A DNA stretch of 64,000 nt. Origin: Haemonchus contortus. Its lineage: Eukaryota; Nematoda; Chromadorea; Rhabditida; Trichostrongylidae. This document shows positions 60,868 to 64,000 of this stretch, piece after piece. The notes beneath the pieces are model-generated. The model searched no databases and was not told the DNA's origin. It saw only the letters and a program-made list of their open reading frames with translations. How positions within the stretch are numbered: position 1 is the first letter of the stretch; each line of letters starts with the position of its first letter. The translations under genes and the position numbers were made by a program. The DNA is taken from contig LS997565.1 in assembly GCA_000469685.2 (NCBI GenBank), positions 31,528,645 through 31,592,644 of the forward strand, written 5' to 3'.

Positions 60868-62149
60868 CAGGGTGCGGCAAAAGTTCTGGCAAAGGCCCGC
60901 TTTAGGTTCTAGATAAAAACGAGGCCTTCGATTTCGACAGGATCTGTGTCATTACTTACTGCAATTACTCTTCTATACATTCCATGAATTGGCCGTTCTT
61001 TAATACGTGATTTTACAAAATGGTGACGAGCAAAGACCAACGAGCCTCCATCCTGCACCTCCATCTGGCTGGATGCAAAGACCATCTTCAAACAGCTCCA
61101 GATTTCCTTAAGAACCGTGTACAACAATGTCAACAGGTACAAGACGACAGGAACTATGGAGGACAAGCCCAAAAGTGGAAGGCTGAAGAGAGCAACGACA
61201 GAAGAGATCGTGAAAATCATTCGAGAAAAAATCCGCCGCCACCCTCGTAGGTCCGAGAGAAAACTGGCTCTTGAGGCAGGTATTTCTGCTCGATCTGTTG
61301 GAAAGATTGTCACCAGCCACCTTCGACTGCGCTATTATGAGAATAGAAAAGCTCACATGCGTATGAAGAAAACTAGGCTCAAAAGATGTAAGGAGCTTTT
61401 GAAGCGATTTTCGCAGGCACGGCACACCAACATCCTTTTCACTGACGAATGTCTGTTTTCAACAGATCAATTCCTAAACACCCAAAACGATGGGATGATA
61501 GCGGGAAGCCCTGCAGAAGCCAGCCAACATGGAGGGATCGCTCAGCGATCTGTACACCACATGTCGTTGATGGTTTTTGGGGCAATCACATCGGACGGCA
61601 AGACGCCCCTGGTATTCTTGGAGAAAGGGGTCAAGGTGGATAGCAAGACCTACTTAAAAGGCGTCTTGGAGAAGGAGGAACTCTTCTGCGCAAAATCCCA
61701 TTTCGGCAACCGGACATGATCTTATCACAAGAACTCAGGTCCAGCACACAGGTCCAAGGTGATACAGTACTGGTGCGCAGCGCACTTCCCAGACTTCATC
61801 TCGTCGGACGATTGGCCCCCAAACAGTCCAGACCTAAATCCGTTGCACTATTCTGTGTCGTCAGTTTTTAGGACGAAAGCCTGCTCTACTAAGCATAGAA
61901 GTTTGGATGCTTTACAAGCAATCCTTTTTGAAGCATGGGAGGATTTGGACGTTGACTACCTCCGTGCCACTGTCGACGCATATCCTAGGAGACTTTCAAC
62001 CTGTAATCGCACAAAAAGAGGCCAATTCGAGATCTAGGTTGTTCTTGTGCGCTATATAGCTGTTGATAAATGCTGTTGGAGTTGTATCACATATCGATCG
62101 ATTTGACGATTTTTACAAAAATCATTGCCTGAACTTTTGCCGCACCCTG
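60868..62149 (+). mobile_element. maT-like Tc1/mariner element inserted in duplicate gene
   Basis: Inverted ends CAGGGTGCGGCAAAAGTTC at both termini; a TA precedes the left end (60866-60867) while the right flank is TC, a probable decayed TA. The 1282-bp element splits the intron between duplicated exons 6 and 7. Flanking parent sequence (…TATAGAGTTGTACAAAAAG) shows the insertion point near 31254-31262 equivalent. Confidence 0.85.
61020..62037 (+). pseudogene. DD37D (maT-type) transposase, inactive
   Basis: Frames join as: SKDQRASILHLHLAGCKDH (first HTH), a frame change near 61115, then GTMEDKPKSGRLKRATTEEI (GRPR-like hook), RRSERKLALEAGISARSVGK (second HTH), NILFTDECLFSTD (first catalytic Asp), a stop near 61719, and YHKNSGPAHRSKVIQYW, where QQDSAPAH is usual (second Asp to Asn). 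Then SPDLNPLHYSV, where the third Asp is His. From that Asn to that His there are exactly 37 residues, the spacing of the maT group. Loss of two catalytic residues plus two frame breaks makes it dead. Confidence 0.8.
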
Positions 62150-62442
62150 TCCGTAGTACTAGAAATTTTCAGGTAACCCTAGTCAAGAACCGTCCGTCGG
62201 AGGATGGAAGTGAGAATGGCTCGGGTGAAGGTGATCTGGAAGATGGCAATAACAGGCTGCCCCCTCTGGAACAAAATGCTCCTTCACGAATTCACTTCGT
62301 TAATGCCTTGTAAGCTGCTCAGGTAAGACGATCGGTTGAGAATCGCTCCAGCCTCTCCTCACCGGTATAATTTGCCATGATAGAGCGCGTGAAACTGGGC
62401 TCCAAACTAGGTTGCTTGTTACGGCTCCCTGGATTCCCTGAG

Positions 62443-62474
62443 TCCCTGGATTTTCATCGATGAAAATCCAGGGA
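62443..62474. repeat. perfect 32-bp palindrome
   Basis: Centred on ATCGAT at about 62458-62459, with arms TCCCTGGATTTTCATC and the exact complement. It lies 16 bases upstream of duplicated exon 8, in sequence with no counterpart in the parent intron. Confidence 0.9.
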
Positions 62475-64000
62475 TTTTCCATATTTCTAGGAGCTCATAG
62501 AGCGGCTGTTACAAGATACCCACGATCAGGGACGCAAAGTCGTCGGTCTCGACTATAAGACAATCACTGTGGGCATCGACGCGAGCTCTTCTATACTCTA
62601 TGTTGGTATACGGGACCATTTTCATGTTATTCAAATTGACTTTTACTTTAATATGATGTTGCCAAGGACAACGGATAGTGCTACTTTGCAAATTATAATT
62701 TTCACATATCACGAATATAGCTACTTAAATTTTCTACTAACGGAGTGATTATGGATAATCGTTCATTTTCCAGAAATCGGAACTTTTGCAAGTTGCAATT
62801 GGAACGTCATGAGTAAGGATCACTGGGAAATGCTGATTCGTAGAAGCTTAGTTTGGAGCTGCCAGTGAATTCCGAAAACCAGCTGCAAACTCTCTATCTA
62901 CTCTGCACAGTCACTCTGGCTCACGCGACATCTTCTCCTCAGCATATCAGTTAGATGAACCCATATAAACCTACAACTTGGTCAGCTCAGGACATGGGGT
63001 CCGATCACATTTTTCTCGTGCACATTCGGAAGTGGAGTCTGGAGTGATTCAGAGGGCATCCGATGATTTAGTTTGCAGAATTTTTTCACTACTGTTGCTA
63101 TACTACACACTACTTTTTACCAAGCAGTAGTGCTTACAATTAGTACTCACAAGGGAAGGATCTTGGTCGCAGTGTCGGACCTAGTTAGCAAGCGACTCTG
63201 TGCCAAGCGACTTCGGTATAGTAGGGACACTGGTTTGCACTTCTTCAATATACTAGCAATGCCTGACCAATGAAGTAGAGTCCCCCAATGGGCTCAAATT
63301 TCCTTGAGTTGGAAATTTATCGGTTTCTAGAGTCTTGAGTTCATTGGAAGCGTCGAATGCTGCGCGTGAAAGATTTAGAAAGCGTAGGCACTTTTGGGGT
63401 TGGCATGAGCAACTGAAATGTAACGACCCGACATACATACTAGCTTATTTATTCTCATTTATTTATGAAATGAGCTCGTAAGTGCGCTAACACAGAAACA
63501 CCGCTGGTCAGATTACGTAATCATACCAATTCCTGAAAGAAATTCAAATGAAGGTAGGCAACGTAGATTGTGTTCGATATTGCATAGCAGTATTCTTAAT
63601 ATTATAGAAAGCGACTTTATTATACCACCTAGCTAAAAGCATTCTGTGACTTTTGTAGAATTTTAATAGTAATATTGTATGAAACATTAATAAAATTTGT
63701 CTTTTAGAAGTGGAATAATTTTTTATTTCCCGTTTCCTTTATAAAAGCCTGAACTAGTCGTTCAGGTGTGGCCGCCACCCAATCGCAGATTGGTGTATTC
63801 GATCTTGCCTCGAGTGATGTAATCATCGTGGAAGGCGGTCTCAGAGATATTCTCGAAAGCGACAAGATCACAAAGGTATGGCTCAACTGTACTATGCATT
63901 TCTCACCGGCTTTGATGGTGAAGCTCGGAACTGATCAATCGCGTTTCGCAGATGGTCAACTTTCCGTACCTATTTCTCCTTGATTTCTTGAATAGTTTTA

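Larger units (their letters stand above)
60768..63985 (+). pseudogene. partial duplicate of the egal-1-like gene, decayed
   Basis: Sequence matches the parent from mid-exon 6 through exon 9, with introns: 60768-60819 (end of exon 6; donor changed from GT to GC), 62173-62322 (exon 7; TAA stop at 62311-62313 where the parent has AAA), 62491-62601 (exon 8; 111 bases against 112, hence a frameshift), 63766-63875 (exon 9; still open with both splice sites). Intron blocks at 62600-62950 and 63270-63430 match parent introns. Upstream exons are absent and downstream ones, if present, lie past the window. Same strand as the parent, about 30 kb downstream. The D-x-K form of exonuclease motif I is present here too (GLDYKT). 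Confidence 0.85.

Overview
This window looks like nuclear DNA of a clade V (strongylid-type) parasitic nematode. Support comes from two recognisable multi-exon genes with short exons and TTTCAG-type acceptors, acceptors placed a few bases upstream of start codons (the arrangement expected for spliced-leader trans-splicing), a nematode-type serpentine chemoreceptor, and a dense load of mariner/Tc1-family elements, RTE-like LINEs and tRNA-derived SINEs. The species is not determinable by eye. Most open frames in the window are chance; real coding content is small.

Layout. Positions 1-26.8 kb: gene-poor DNA with SINE copies, a Penelope-like fragment, two mariner remnants in opposite orientation, and a decayed non-LTR reverse transcriptase on the minus strand. 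26.8-34.8 kb: a complete 13-exon gene (+), 586 codons, encoding an Egalitarian/EGAL-1-like protein: three wing-helix-like N-terminal modules, an Exd1-type 3'-5' exonuclease fold whose catalytic residues are largely lost, and a C-terminal TQT motif suited to dynein light chain LC8. 38.0-43.1 kb: a six-exon serpentine receptor (SRV-like, -), with a possible small gene on the opposite strand at its 5' end. 45.5-53.9 kb: an LTR-bounded element of 8.4 kb. It has a TGG primer-binding site, a purine tract, near-perfect flanking duplications and a recognisable paralogous unoccupied site at 36.0 kb, but no gag/pol was seen; its interior carries a decayed UPF1/DNA2-like superfamily 1 helicase. It is itself invaded by a foldback element, a short Tc1/mariner derivative and 145-bp tandem repeats. 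54.1-55.3 kb: a dead DD34D mariner. 57.4-60.3 kb: a broken RTE-like LINE. 60.8 kb to the window end: a partial duplicate of the egal-1-like gene, with a premature stop and a frameshift, interrupted by a dead maT-like (DD37D) transposon.

The most unusual items are the helicase-carrying LTR element with its empty-site paralogue, the pseudo-exonuclease architecture of the EGAL-1-like protein (whose K-for-E change is shared by its pseudogene copy), and the degenerate duplicate of that gene 30 kb downstream. Exon boundaries were assigned by hand from splice consensus, reading frame and family similarity; no alignment or database search was run.
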